Source: JAHEDT01 sp963825615 (GTDB lineage: Bacteria > Desulfobacterota > Desulfuromonadia > Desulfuromonadales > BM103). Taken from it: 64,000 nt of DNA. Position numbers and translations under genes: made by a program. The stretch is taken from assembly GCA_963825615.1 (NCBI GenBank), contig CAWGTV010000003.1, forward strand, positions 372,001 through 436,000. Direction: 5' to 3'. Shown here piece after piece: positions 46,704-55,430 of the stretch; within the stretch, counting starts at the first letter, position 1, and each line of letters opens with the position of its first letter. The notes under the pieces were generated by a model, which worked only from the letters and a program-made list of their open reading frames with translations, was not told the origin of the DNA and did not search any database.

Positions 46704-47369
46704 TCAGGATTCCAGGTAGCCATCGACCATGCGCACTATCCGGTCCATTTGGGCCGCAACTTTCTCGCTGTGAGTCACCACGACGATGGTCAGGTCACGT
46801 TCTGCGTGCAGCCGGTCGAGCAGGGCCAGGATTTCATCGGAAGTCGCACTGTCAAGATTGCCGGTCGGTTCATCGGCCAAGAGCAGCTGCGGAGTCATGA
46901 TCAGGGAGCGGGCGATGGCGACCCGCTGCTGTTCACCACCGGAGAGCTGCCCCGGCTTGTGGTCGAGGCGATGGCCAAGACCAACGGCCGCAAGAATCTC
47001 TTGCGCCTTCTGCTCAGCCTCCTTGAGCGAAGAGCGTCCGATCAAAGCGGGCATCATGACATTTTCCAGGGCGGTGAATTCCGGAAGGAGCTGATGGAAC
47101 TGGAAGACGAAACCGATGGAGCGGTTGCGGAAAGCGTCCAGCTCTTGTGCTGAATAGTGGAAGATATTTTTCCCGGCAAAGGAGACGGAACCGCTGGTCG
47201 GTCGATCCAACCCCCCGAGCAGGTGCATCAGGGTGGTTTTGCCGGCACCAGAGGCCCCGACCACGGCGATGCGCTCGCCGGCCCGGATATCAAGGGTCAC
47301 ATCTTTAAGGACCTCGATCCGACCGCGGTCGGTAAGAAAGCTCTTTGACAAATCACGAACAGCGATCAT
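46704..47369 (-). CDS. lolD: Lipoprotein-releasing system ATP-binding protein
   Basis: 221 residues. Walker A AVVGASGAGKTTLMHLLGGL, Q-loop FVFQFHQLLPEFTALENVMM (the FQFH-LLPEF sequence is the LolD hallmark), signature GQLSGGEQQRVAIARSLI, Walker B LLLADEPTGNLD. With LolC/E it extracts lipoproteins from the inner membrane and hands them to LolA. It follows the permease by nine bases. Confidence 0.95.
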   Translation of the reverse strand: MIAVRDLSKSFLTDRGRIEVLKDVTLDIRAGERIAVVGASGAGKTTLMHLLGGLDRPTSGSVSFAGKNIFHYSAQELDAFRNRSIGFVFQFHQLLPEFTALENVMMPALIGRSSLKEAEQKAQEILAAVGLGHRLDHKPGQLSGGEQQRVAIARSLIMTPQLLLADEPTGNLDSATSDEILALLDRLHAERDLTIVVVTHSEKVAAQMDRIVRMVDGYLES

Positions 47370-47378
47370 CGTTTCAGC

Positions 47379-48632
47379 CTATTCGTAACGCAGCGCTTCT
47401 GCAGGATCCATCCTGGCTGCGCGCCAGGCCGGATAAATGGTCGCCAGCAGAGAGATGGACATGGCAACGATGACGACGGCGATCACATCGCCCGAGTTGA
47501 CCACCGACGGAAAGCGATCCATGCCGTAAACCGTCTGGTCGAAGATCTTGATATTGAACAGGTGTTCCAGCCCCTTGATGAGCGGGTCGGCATATCTGGC
47601 CAGGACCAGCCCCAGTCCGGTTCCCAGCAGGGTGCCAAGCACACCGATGATCAAGCCTTCGAGCACGAAAATCTGCATGATGCTGCGCGAGGTCGCCCCC
47701 ATGGAACGCAGGATTGCAATGTCGCGATGTTTTTCCATAACGACCATGATCAGCGTGGTGGCAATGTTAAAGGCAGCCACCAGAACGATGATGCCCAGGA
47801 CGATGAACAGCCCCAGCTTCTCCAGCTTGAGTGCCGACAGGAAGGATCCGAACATGTCCTCCCAGGAACGTACTGCGTATGGGAAGCCGTATTCCTGGCG
47901 TAAACTGGCGGCAACGGGCGCAGCCTGGTCAAAACTGTCAACTTCCACCTCGACGCCGCTCACGCCCTCACCAAGGTCAAAGAACAGCTGCGCCTGCTTG
48001 AGGTCGATATAAGCGAAGTAGGCGTCGACAAAACCGCCGCGCTGCTTGAAAATGCCGATCACCTTGAACGGCTTCATCTTCGGGATCATGCCGAATGGTG
48101 TAATCGTGAACATCGGCGGGATGACATTCACCGAGTCGCCAAGGGCGACGCCCAGCGAGGTCGCGGTGTCCAGCCCGATCAGGATTCCCGGCGGGGTTAT
48201 CGCCGGGTCGTAGAGCAACTCTTCGACGTCGGCCCCAGCCTCGGTCAAGAAATCCTGGCGGAATATCTTGTTGTGCCGCTCGACACCTTTGACGTTGACC
48301 GCCGCAACATTGCGCCGAGAAAGCAGCATCGCCTCCTTGCTGACAAATGGCGACGCATTCAGAACGTGGGGAGAAGACGCCTTGGCTTTGGCAACAACGG
48401 CCTCGGAATCGGTCAGGTCCTCGCCATGCTTCTGGACCAGGACGTGGGGGATATTGCCGAGAATCTGCTGCCTGACGCCATCGTGAAAACCGGTCATGAC
48501 CGCCAGCACGACGATCAAGGCGGCGACGCCGAGGGTGATTCCGGTGATGGAGATAAACGAAATCACCGAGATGAACGTTTGCTTGCGCTTGGCACGCAGG
48601 TAGCGAAGGCTGACGAAGAGTTCGTAGTTCAA
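47379..48632 (-). CDS. lolC: Lipoprotein-releasing system permease LolC/LolE
   Basis: About 417 residues: a membrane helix after LNYELFVSLRYLRAKRKQTF, a large periplasmic MacB-like domain (about residues 45-260), then three C-terminal helices with FNIATTLIMVVMEKHRDIAI and MGATSRSIMQIFVLEGLIIG. One permease gene alone suggests a LolF-like homodimer or a partner elsewhere. I start at the TTG at 48632 because family members begin close to the YELF-SLRYL segment. The frame is open to an ATG at 48773 with a GGAGG and ATGA overlap with lysS, which would add 47 residues of unfamiliar sequence. Confidence 0.85.
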   Translation of the reverse strand: MNYELFVSLRYLRAKRKQTFISVISFISITGITLGVAALIVVLAVMTGFHDGVRQQILGNIPHVLVQKHGEDLTDSEAVVAKAKASSPHVLNASPFVSKEAMLLSRRNVAAVNVKGVERHNKIFRQDFLTEAGADVEELLYDPAITPPGILIGLDTATSLGVALGDSVNVIPPMFTITPFGMIPKMKPFKVIGIFKQRGGFVDAYFAYIDLKQAQLFFDLGEGVSGVEVEVDSFDQAAPVAASLRQEYGFPYAVRSWEDMFGSFLSALKLEKLGLFIVLGIIVLVAAFNIATTLIMVVMEKHRDIAILRSMGATSRSIMQIFVLEGLIIGVLGTLLGTGLGLVLARYADPLIKGLEHLFNIKIFDQTVYGMDRFPSVVNSGDVIAVVIVAMSISLLATIYPAWRAARMDPAEALRYE

Positions 48633-48769
48633 CAAACCCCCCCGGGACGCGAAAGTCAAGACATTGAGCGAGGGCCGCGATCGGCTGGGCTCTTGTGCCA
48701 AACAGTAGATAAAGCTCATTGCTGAGCAATTGGTTTTACGCGTTCCGCGTCCCACGCCCCTTGTCACGA

Positions 48770-50260
48770 TCATTTTGCCTCCGGGCGCAGTTGCGGGAAG
48801 AGGATGACGTCGCGGATCGACTGGGAGTTGGTCAGCAGCATGACCAGCCGGTCGATGCCGATCCCCTCACCGGCAGTAGGCGGCAGCCCATACTCCAGAG
48901 CCCGGATATAATCTTCATCCATGGCATGAGCCTCCTCATCGCCCGCTTCTTTCTCGGCAAGTTGCTTGACGAAGCGTTCGCGCTGGTCGTCCGGGTCGTT
49001 AAGCTCGGAAAAGGCGTTCGCCAGTTCCCGGCCAACGACAAACAGTTCAAAGCGATCGACAACCTCTGGATTGTGGTCGTTCTTACGCGAGAGGGGTGAG
49101 ACTTCGGTCGGATACTGGGTGATAAAAGTCGGCTGCCACAGCTTCGGCTCTGCAACCGCATCGAAGACTTCCGTAAGCAGCTTGCCGTAGCCAATCTTGC
49201 GGTCAAGCTCCAGCCCCAATTGATCTGCATAAGCCAGAAGTTTGTCACGGTCATCGACATCAGCTGCGTCGATTTTGCCATACTTGAGGACCGCTTCACG
49301 CACGGTCAAGCGCTGCCAGGGGCGCTTCAGGTCGACCTCGCGGTTACCGTATTTGAACTGCAGGCCGCCGACCACCTGCTGCGCGACATGGCAGATCAGG
49401 TCCTCGGTGAGATCCATCAGCTCTTCATAGGTTGCATAGGCCTGATAGAACTCCATCATGGTGAATTCCGGGTTGTGCTGGATGGAAATCCCTTCGTTGC
49501 GGAAGTTGCGGTTGATCTCGAAAACCCGCTCGAAGCCGCCGACCACCAGGCGCTTGAGATAGAGTTCCGGGGCGATGCGCAGAAAGAGATCCATCTTCAG
49601 CGTGTTGTGATGCGTGATAAACGGCTTGGCGGTGGCGCCACCGGCGATCGGCTGCATCATCGGCGTCTCAACTTCCAGGTAATCACGCGCCACCATGTAC
49701 TCGCGAATCAGTGCAACGATCCGGCTGCGCTTACGGAAGATCTCTTGCACGTCCGGGTTGACCATCAGGTCGAGATAACGTTGGCGGTAACGGGTTTCGA
49801 CATCGGTCAAACCGTGCCACTTCTCAGGCATCGGCAACAGCGACTTGGTCAGCAGCTGAATCGATTCGGCGCGCAGGGAGAGTTCGTCGGTTTTGGTCCG
49901 AAACGGGCGCCCAATCAGCCCGACAATGTCGCCGAGGTCGAACTTGCGAAACAGATCGAAGCTCTCATCACCCACCAGGTTTTTGGCTACGTAGACCTGC
50001 AATCTCCCGGTGCGATCCTGAATCTGTATAAATGCGGCCTTGCCGAAATCGCGTTTCGCCATGATGCGTCCGGCCACCTGATACACAACTTCTTCCGACT
50101 CCAGAGTTGCCGCGTCATGATCAACATGGGCAAAGTGCACAGCCTGCGCTGTTGCATCGGGCAGGAATCCGTTGCTAAACGGATTGAGGCCCTGGTCGCG
50201 AAGATCCTTCAGCTTGGCGCGGCGCTGGGCGATAAACTCGTTTTGGCTTTCTTCAGACAT
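48770..50260 (-). CDS. lysS: Lysyl-tRNA synthetase (class II)
   Basis: 496 residues. The N-terminal OB-fold anticodon-binding domain (VAGRIMAKRDFGKAAFIQIQ) precedes the class II core: motif 1 around MVARDYLEVETPMMQ, motif 2 FEINRNFRNEGISIQHNPEF, and motif 3 GLPPTAGEGIGIDRLVMLLT. It charges tRNA-Lys. It has a long AT-rich leader and lies between prfB and lolC, as in other deltaproteobacteria. Confidence 0.96.
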   Translation of the reverse strand: MSEESQNEFIAQRRAKLKDLRDQGLNPFSNGFLPDATAQAVHFAHVDHDAATLESEEVVYQVAGRIMAKRDFGKAAFIQIQDRTGRLQVYVAKNLVGDESFDLFRKFDLGDIVGLIGRPFRTKTDELSLRAESIQLLTKSLLPMPEKWHGLTDVETRYRQRYLDLMVNPDVQEIFRKRSRIVALIREYMVARDYLEVETPMMQPIAGGATAKPFITHHNTLKMDLFLRIAPELYLKRLVVGGFERVFEINRNFRNEGISIQHNPEFTMMEFYQAYATYEELMDLTEDLICHVAQQVVGGLQFKYGNREVDLKRPWQRLTVREAVLKYGKIDAADVDDRDKLLAYADQLGLELDRKIGYGKLLTEVFDAVAEPKLWQPTFITQYPTEVSPLSRKNDHNPEVVDRFELFVVGRELANAFSELNDPDDQRERFVKQLAEKEAGDEEAHAMDEDYIRALEYGLPPTAGEGIGIDRLVMLLTNSQSIRDVILFPQLRPEAK

Positions 50261-50467
50261 GTTTTTTCCTTAACTCTATTTACACATTTACACAATATTT
50301 TTATAGACTTTAAAAATCAGCAGAGAATCAAGGCTAAGCTGTAAAGACCAAGGCCTCTACTTTCTCTGATCATCTCAGGCCATATCATTATTTATATTAG
50401 TATCTTACTGTTACATAGTTAGTTCATTGCTTGAACTGTCTTTTACCTAATTCTGGCGGCGGGCTCC
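50261..50467 (-). other. prfB-lysS intergenic leader
   Basis: This 207-base AT-rich gap has an AAGGA Shine-Dalgarno seven bases before lysS and, just upstream of it, a perfect tandem 8-base repeat (ATTTACAC at 50278-50285 and 50286-50293). A possible TTGATT...TATAAA promoter pair has a 20-base spacer, too long to be convincing. I see no T-box, tRNA or clear terminator. Confidence 0.4.
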
Positions 50468-51557
50468 TTATTGAAGCAAGTAAGCTTCGATAAAGCCGTC
50501 GAGATCGCCGTCCAGCACGCCATCGGCGTTGCCGACCTCGTACCCGGTGCGATGGTCCTTGACCATACGATACGGATGCAGTACGTAAGAACGGATCTGA
50601 CTCCCCCAGGCAATCCCCTTCTTTTCACCGCCCAGCGCTTCGGCCTCGCTTTCCTTCTTTTCCATTTCCAGTTCATAAAGCCGCGCTTTCAACTGCTTCA
50701 TGGCAGTCGCACGGTTTTTGTGCTGGGAACGCTCGTTCTGGCAACTGACCACAACACCAGTCGGTAGATGTGTGATGCGGATAGCCGAATCGGTTTTGTT
50801 GATGTGCTGGCCACCGGCGCCGCTGGCCCGGTAGGTATCGACCTTGAGATCCTTGTCGAGGATTTCAACATCGACGTCATCGTCAATTTCGGGAAAGACG
50901 AAAACCGAGCAGAAAGAAGTATGGCGACGGGCGTTGGAATCGAAAGGCGAGATGCGCACCAACCGGTGGATACCCTTTTCGGCCTTCAGGTAGCCGTAGG
51001 CATAGTCGCCGGTCACCGTGAAAGTGACACCCTTGGCGCCAGCTTCATCACCAGGCTGATATTCGGTGATTTCCGCCTTGAAGCCCTTGCGTTCACACCA
51101 GCGCAAGTACATGCGCAGCAGGATTTCTGCCCAATCCTGGGCCTCGGTGCCACCGGCCCCGGCGTTGATGCTGACAATCGCGCTGCTGGCGTCATGTTCA
51201 CCTGAGAGCATGCGGGCAAACTCCATCTGCCCGACTCTCTTTTCGAGGACGGCCAGCAAGTCGCGAACTTCCGTGAGCGTCTCCTCGTCATCACTTTCCT
51301 CGCCGAGCTCGATCAGGACCTCAACATCCGACAGATCACGATCGGCTGACGACCAGTCCGTGACCAGCTTCTGTAGCAGGGTCCGTTCCTTCAGAACCGA
51401 CTGGGCACGCTCGTTGTCGTTCCAGAAATCAGGCTTGGCGACCTCAGCCTCCAGCTCTGCAACCCGCTCACGCTTGCTGTCGATGTCAAAGAAACCTCCT
51501 CAGCTCAGCGAGCTTGCCCTGGAGGCTTTTCACTATTTCAATCTCTTCGCGAAACAT
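50468..51557 (-). CDS. prfB: Peptide chain release factor 2 with programmed +1 frameshift
   Basis: The protein is made from two frames: 23 codons from the ATG at 51557 (MFREEIEIVKSLQGKLAELR) to an in-frame TGA at 51488-51486, then, after a +1 shift, DIDSKRERVAELEAEVAKPD onward to 50468. The body has the RF2 stop-recognition motif SPF (LVRISPFDSNARRH) and the catalytic GGQ in DTYRASGAGGQHINKTDSAI. Total about 363 residues. This break is genuine regulation, not an error: RF2 reads UGA, so scarce RF2 favours the shift. Confidence 0.96.
51486..51500 (-). promoter_or_regulatory. prfB programmed +1 frameshift site
   Basis: On the minus strand AGGAGG (51500-51495), then TTT, the slippery CTT (51491-51489) and the stop TGA followed by C. 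This is the standard arrangement: an internal Shine-Dalgarno three bases from CUU UGA C. The E. coli site has AGGGGG; here it is an even better anti-Shine-Dalgarno match. Confidence 0.95.
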
Positions 51558-51591
51558 CAATGTACTCCCAAAGTCGATAATCGAACTGCGA

Positions 51592-51620
51592 ATTATAACC
51601 GCAGACTGCAAACGGAACAA
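51592..51620 (-). promoter_or_regulatory. Predicted sigma-70 promoter for prfB
   Basis: Minus-strand TTGTTC (51620-51615), 17-base spacer and perfect TATAAT (51597-51592), placing the transcript start near 51585, about 28 bases before the prfB ATG. It lies in the 274-base gap between prfB and lnt, whose other half may be an unrecognised end of lnt (see findings). Confidence 0.62.
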
Positions 51621-51831
51621 GGAAACTTGCCAAACTTCAAAGATTTTTTTGAGATTTCCTGGAGCACCTGAAAACAGGCGTAACGGTAAAAATCTCTACG
51701 CAGAGGCATACAGGATATAAAACAAGACTGAAAGCGAACCGGCAATCAGGGTTCTGCATTTTCCGCTTTGCGTCTGACCTGTCCCTTGGCGTCTTTGCGT
51801 GACGCTTTGAGTTTATTCCACAGAATCAGGA

Positions 51832-53352
51832 TCATAAAAACCGGCGCCGCGTTTGCAGCAGCCAGGCCAGGCTGACGACCAAGAAAGCCCCCGGCACCAG
51901 GTCACCCATATGTGAATAGAGCCCAGGCCGGGCCCCCAAACCGACCTCCCCGACCAGGAAGGCAGGCTCGTAAAGGGCGGTCTGACTGACAATCCGTCCT
52001 GACGGGGCAATAAACGCTGACACCCCCGTATTCGCCGCCCTGGCCAGCCAGACGCGATTTTCAATCGCGCGAAAGCGCGCCATCGCCAGATGCTGCCAGG
52101 GCGCTGAAGACTTGCCGAACCAAGCGTCATTGGTGATATTGACCAAAAGACCGCTCCCCTGTCGGACATATTCACGGGCCAGCTCAGGGAAAATCACCTC
52201 ATAGCAGACCAGGATGCCCAGGTGGTGGCCATGAATCGGTAGAGGGTTGATCTCGCCGGGGGAATAATCACCGATACCGGCAACCAGCTTGTTGACGAAG
52301 GGGAGGAAACTGCCTAAGGGAACATACTCACCGAAAGGGACGAGATGGATCTTGTCACTGCGACCGATCAACCGCGATTCGGCCGAGAGGAGAAAGGCAC
52401 TGTTCAGGTAACGCACTCCGCCCGCGTCTTTGCGATATGCCGGACTGCCGAACAGGAGCGCTGTGCCTGTTTCCTGCGGTAGGTCGACAACCGTGGTCGC
52501 CAGCAGGCCGCCGTCCTGGAAATAAAACGGCATGGCGGCTTCAGGCCAGATGATCAGGTCGTTCGCCCCGGCAGCCTCGGCGCGCAGCGAAAGCTGACGA
52601 TAGGTTTTTACCGTTTCCAGCTGTTTGTCCGGGTGCCACTTGAGTTCTTGCGGGATATTCCCCTGGATAACGGCGGCGTGCAGGGACGCGCTGCGCGTAT
52701 CAAGGTCCTGAAGCAGGCACCAATGCCCATATCCGTAATTAAGCAGAAGGAGCAGGACCGCAACCGTCAGCACCTTGACGGGAAACATCTGTGGCCGCTT
52801 TCCCCGCCACAGCAGCAGGACTTCGCCGAGCGCGGCATTGCAGAAGACAATCAGATAGCTCAAGCCGTAAACACCAAAAAGATCGGCTGACTGGATCATT
52901 TCCAGCCAACCATGCTGGGAATAACCGAGCGTCGCCCATGGGAAGCCGGTGAGCAGGATTTCACGCAGGAATTCGAGGGCGACCCAGAAGACCGGCAAGG
53001 TCAAGACCGTGGAGTACCCCCGGGCTTCTTTGAGCCGGCAGGCTGCCCAGGTCGCCGCCCCCCAGTACAGGGCTAGATAGCCGGCGAGGGCCAGGAAAAG
53101 ACAGAATGAAATGACCAACGGCAGATGGCCGTAGGTGGTCATAACAATATTGAGCCAGTACAGGGTCACCGCAAAGAAAGCCACGCCGGCCACAAAACCG
53201 CTTTTGAACGGCCGGTTCTGCATGACCAGGAGCAACGGCAGAAGACCGATCCAAGCCAGCAGACCGTAGTCCGGGAGGGGAAAAGCGCACGCCAGCAACA
53301 GGCCCGACAGAGCACTGGCGCAGGTCACTTTGTCGGGAAGGAAACGGCGCAT
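51832..53352 (-). CDS. lnt: Apolipoprotein N-acyltransferase
   Basis: About 506 residues. Six or more hydrophobic helices in the first 190 residues are followed by a nitrilase-fold domain with the catalytic triad Glu (LIIWPEAAMPFYF), Lys (IHLVPFGEYVPLGS region, after SDK) and Cys (HHLGILVCYEVIFPEL). It N-acylates the lipid-modified cysteine of lipoproteins, feeding LolCD. I use the ATG at 53352 (two bases after the corC stop, TGACATG); an ATG at 53364 overlaps corC. The C-terminus may be cut by a frameshift. Confidence 0.92.
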   Translation of the reverse strand: MRRFLPDKVTCASALSGLLLACAFPLPDYGLLAWIGLLPLLLVMQNRPFKSGFVAGVAFFAVTLYWLNIVMTTYGHLPLVISFCLFLALAGYLALYWGAATWAACRLKEARGYSTVLTLPVFWVALEFLREILLTGFPWATLGYSQHGWLEMIQSADLFGVYGLSYLIVFCNAALGEVLLLWRGKRPQMFPVKVLTVAVLLLLLNYGYGHWCLLQDLDTRSASLHAAVIQGNIPQELKWHPDKQLETVKTYRQLSLRAEAAGANDLIIWPEAAMPFYFQDGGLLATTVVDLPQETGTALLFGSPAYRKDAGGVRYLNSAFLLSAESRLIGRSDKIHLVPFGEYVPLGSFLPFVNKLVAGIGDYSPGEINPLPIHGHHLGILVCYEVIFPELAREYVRQGSGLLVNITNDAWFGKSSAPWQHLAMARFRAIENRVWLARAANTGVSAFIAPSGRIVSQTALYEPAFLVGEVGLGARPGLYSHMGDLVPGAFLVVSLAWLLQTRRRFL

Positions 53353-53353
53353 G

Positions 53354-54205
53354 TCACTCGGCATCAGTGGGTTGCGTTTCGCGCCAGACGCGGACTACGC
53401 CGATCTTGCGCTCATCGGATTCTTCAACCTTCATAACCAGGCCATTGGCCCTGATTGTTTCACCGGCAATCGGCACGTTGCCGAGCAAGTGAAAAAGGTA
53501 GCCGCCGACCGTATCAAACTTCTCACGGGGGATCTCTATATCGAAATACTCTTCCAACTCTTCGACGTTGGCCCTGCCGTCCACCAGCAGGGTGCCGTCA
53601 TCCTGCGGCTGAACCAAGGGCTCTTCGGTATCGTATTCATCCTGGATATCGCCGACGATCTCTTCCAGCAGGTCTTCAATGGTGATCAGGCCTGAGGTGC
53701 CGCCATATTCATCAACGGCAATGGCCATGTGGACCCGACGGGTGCGGAAATCCATCAACAGGTCTTCGATGCGCTTGGTTTCGGGGATGAAGTACGGCGT
53801 GCGCATGACTTCCCTGAGCGTCAGGTCCGCATCGGTGGCCCCCCAGTTGCGCAGCAGGTCCTTGGCATAGACAACACCCACTATCTGGTCCATCGAACCC
53901 TCGTAAAGAGGGACCCGGGAATGTCCGGAACGGATGATCAATTCGAGAAAATTGCTGAGCGCAGCATCGGCAGGACAGCAGACCATGTCGGTGCGCGGCA
54001 CCATGACCTCGCGCACCAGAGTGTCTCCGAATTCGAAGATCGACTGCAGCATGTCCCCTTCGGACTCGTTGAGAATGCCCTGCTCTTCCGAGCTGTTGAT
54101 CGCTTCCTGCAGTTCCTTTTCCGTCAGGGCGCGTGTGCGCCCCCGAACGATCCGGCTCAATGCCGACGTCCATGAGTTGCGACGGGGTTTATTGCCGTCT
54201 TCCAC
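53354..54205 (-). CDS. CorC/HlyC-family CBS-domain protein
   Basis: 283 residues. Two CBS motifs (VREVMVPRTDMVCCPADAAL; MAIAVDEYGGTSGLITIEDL followed by LLEEIVGDIQDEYD) and a C-terminal transporter-associated domain (TVGGYLFHLLGNVPIAGETI). There is no DUF21 membrane domain, so it is the soluble CorC type. Such proteins are linked to Mg/Co efflux but neighbour lnt and ybeY in many bacteria, where the physiological link is unclear. Confidence 0.88.
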   Translation of the reverse strand: MEDGNKPRRNSWTSALSRIVRGRTRALTEKELQEAINSSEEQGILNESEGDMLQSIFEFGDTLVREVMVPRTDMVCCPADAALSNFLELIIRSGHSRVPLYEGSMDQIVGVVYAKDLLRNWGATDADLTLREVMRTPYFIPETKRIEDLLMDFRTRRVHMAIAVDEYGGTSGLITIEDLLEEIVGDIQDEYDTEEPLVQPQDDGTLLVDGRANVEELEEYFDIEIPREKFDTVGGYLFHLLGNVPIAGETIRANGLVMKVEESDERKIGVVRVWRETQPTDAE

Positions 54206-54264
54206 CAGAATAGACTCCCTTCGGATAACTGTTATGCCAACCGGACGCCCCGGATGGCACAGCT

Positions 54265-54978
54265 TTAGTGAAATACCAGTTGCATGAACAGGGTTGTCAG
54301 GATGCCGAGCAACCCGCCGGCGAGAATTTCCGCAAGATTATGGATACCGAGCAGGACCCTGCTTTGCGCCACCAGCACCGCCAGCAACCAGGCCAGCAGA
54401 ATGACCGGCATGCTGACATCGGCCATGGTAACCGATGTGGCGATCGAAAAGGCCACGCCGGCGTGACCGCTCGGCATTCCCCCATGCAAAGGCGTGCCGC
54501 GGCCAATCCGGGCCTTGACCAGGATCACCAACAGCACGACGACCACGACCGAGATGACCGCAAGGTTGCCGGTCGTCCGCATGAAATCGTCACTGACGTG
54601 GCCCCCGGCACCAAAGAAGACCCTCGATACCGCCAGGTAGCCAAGGATCATGGCACCGACGCTGGCCAAGAGCACGGCGCCGGCGGCCACATCTTTGGCG
54701 CGCTGGGCAAGGGGATGAAACTCGGGGGAGACCAGGTCGACGAGCACCTCGATTGCGGTGTTCACCAACTCGGCAAACAGGACCAGGGTAATCGCCAGAG
54801 CCAGCAGGGCAAACTCCTGCAGGGAAAGGTACAGCACCTCGGCCCCGACCAGGACCAGGATGGCCGCGACCAGATGGAAAAGCATGTGGCGTTGGGTTTT
54901 CGCCGCCCAGAGAATCCCCTCGATCGCGCAATTGACACTACCGATAAATCCTCTGGGCCTGGTCGGCTCGCCTTTCAT
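54265..54978 (-). CDS. Fused undecaprenol/diacylglycerol kinase (DgkA) - PAP2 phosphatase
   Basis: 237 residues with two membrane enzymes in one chain. Residues 1-115 are a DgkA-type kinase: AAKTQRHMLFHLVAAILVLV, the active-site helix FAELVNTAIEVLVDLVSPEF and PLAQRAKDVAAGAVLLAS. Residues 125-237 are a compact PAP2 domain: KARIGRGTP (motif 1), GGMPSGHAGVAFSIA (motif 2, catalytic His) and AQSRVLLGIHNLAEILAGGL (motif 3, with Glu where Asp is usual). The kinase makes lipid phosphate and the phosphatase removes it, so the pair may tune undecaprenyl phosphate. It overlaps ybeY by ATGA. Confidence 0.85.
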   Translation of the reverse strand: MKGEPTRPRGFIGSVNCAIEGILWAAKTQRHMLFHLVAAILVLVGAEVLYLSLQEFALLALAITLVLFAELVNTAIEVLVDLVSPEFHPLAQRAKDVAAGAVLLASVGAMILGYLAVSRVFFGAGGHVSDDFMRTTGNLAVISVVVVVLLVILVKARIGRGTPLHGGMPSGHAGVAFSIATSVTMADVSMPVILLAWLLAVLVAQSRVLLGIHNLAEILAGGLLGILTTLFMQLVFH

Positions 54979-55430
54979 CCGGGCAGAAACTCCTCACGAA
55001 GCAGCGAGAAGATCTCTCGCTCTTTGGCTTCCATGCGTTCGGCATCGGCTTGCGTGCCGCGTTCGTGATCATAACCAAGCAGATGGAGGATGCCATGCAG
55101 CAGCAGAAAATACAACTCGCTCTCAAAAGAAATCTGCGCATCAAAGGCATCGCGTGCAGCAGTCTCGGCCGAGATCACAACATCACCGAGCACCTCCGGC
55201 TGGACCCCCCCACCCTCGCCTTCCTGCATGGCAAAGGAGATGACATTGGTCGGACGGTCCTTCTCCAGGTAATCGCGATTGATATCACGGATCATGGCGT
55301 CATCGACGATCAGGATCGACAGCTGGGCGTCAGGACATCCCGAGGCGCTTAAGATCTTCCGTGCTACCTTTCGCAGGGGGACTTTTGCGATCTTCTGGCG
55401 GCTCTGGCGATTTTCGATTGCGATCTTCAT
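54975..55430 (-). CDS. ybeY: Endoribonuclease YbeY (16S rRNA maturation)
   Basis: 151 residues from the ATG at 55430 (KIAIENRQSRQKIAKVPLRK), which matches the family N-terminus. The zinc motif is LLHGILHLLGYDHE, the HxxxHxxxxxH of UPF0054, preceded by RPTNVISFAM and EVLGDVVISAETA. It processes 16S rRNA ends and checks 70S ribosomes. Its first 100 bases overlap the 3' end of pgpH in another frame; the last four overlap the DgkA-PAP2 start. Confidence 0.93.
   Translation of the reverse strand: MKIAIENRQSRQKIAKVPLRKVARKILSASGCPDAQLSILIVDDAMIRDINRDYLEKDRPTNVISFAMQEGEGGGVQPEVLGDVVISAETAARDAFDAQISFESELYFLLLHGILHLLGYDHERGTQADAERMEAKEREIFSLLREEFLPG

Noticed and set aside
49220..50344. 374-codon plus-strand open frame opposite lysS
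   Set aside because: Antisense shadow of lysS; no recognisable domain.
50468..51557. prfB frameshift as another sequencing error
   Set aside because: The site has the exact programmed-frameshift layout (AGGAGG, CTT, TGA C).
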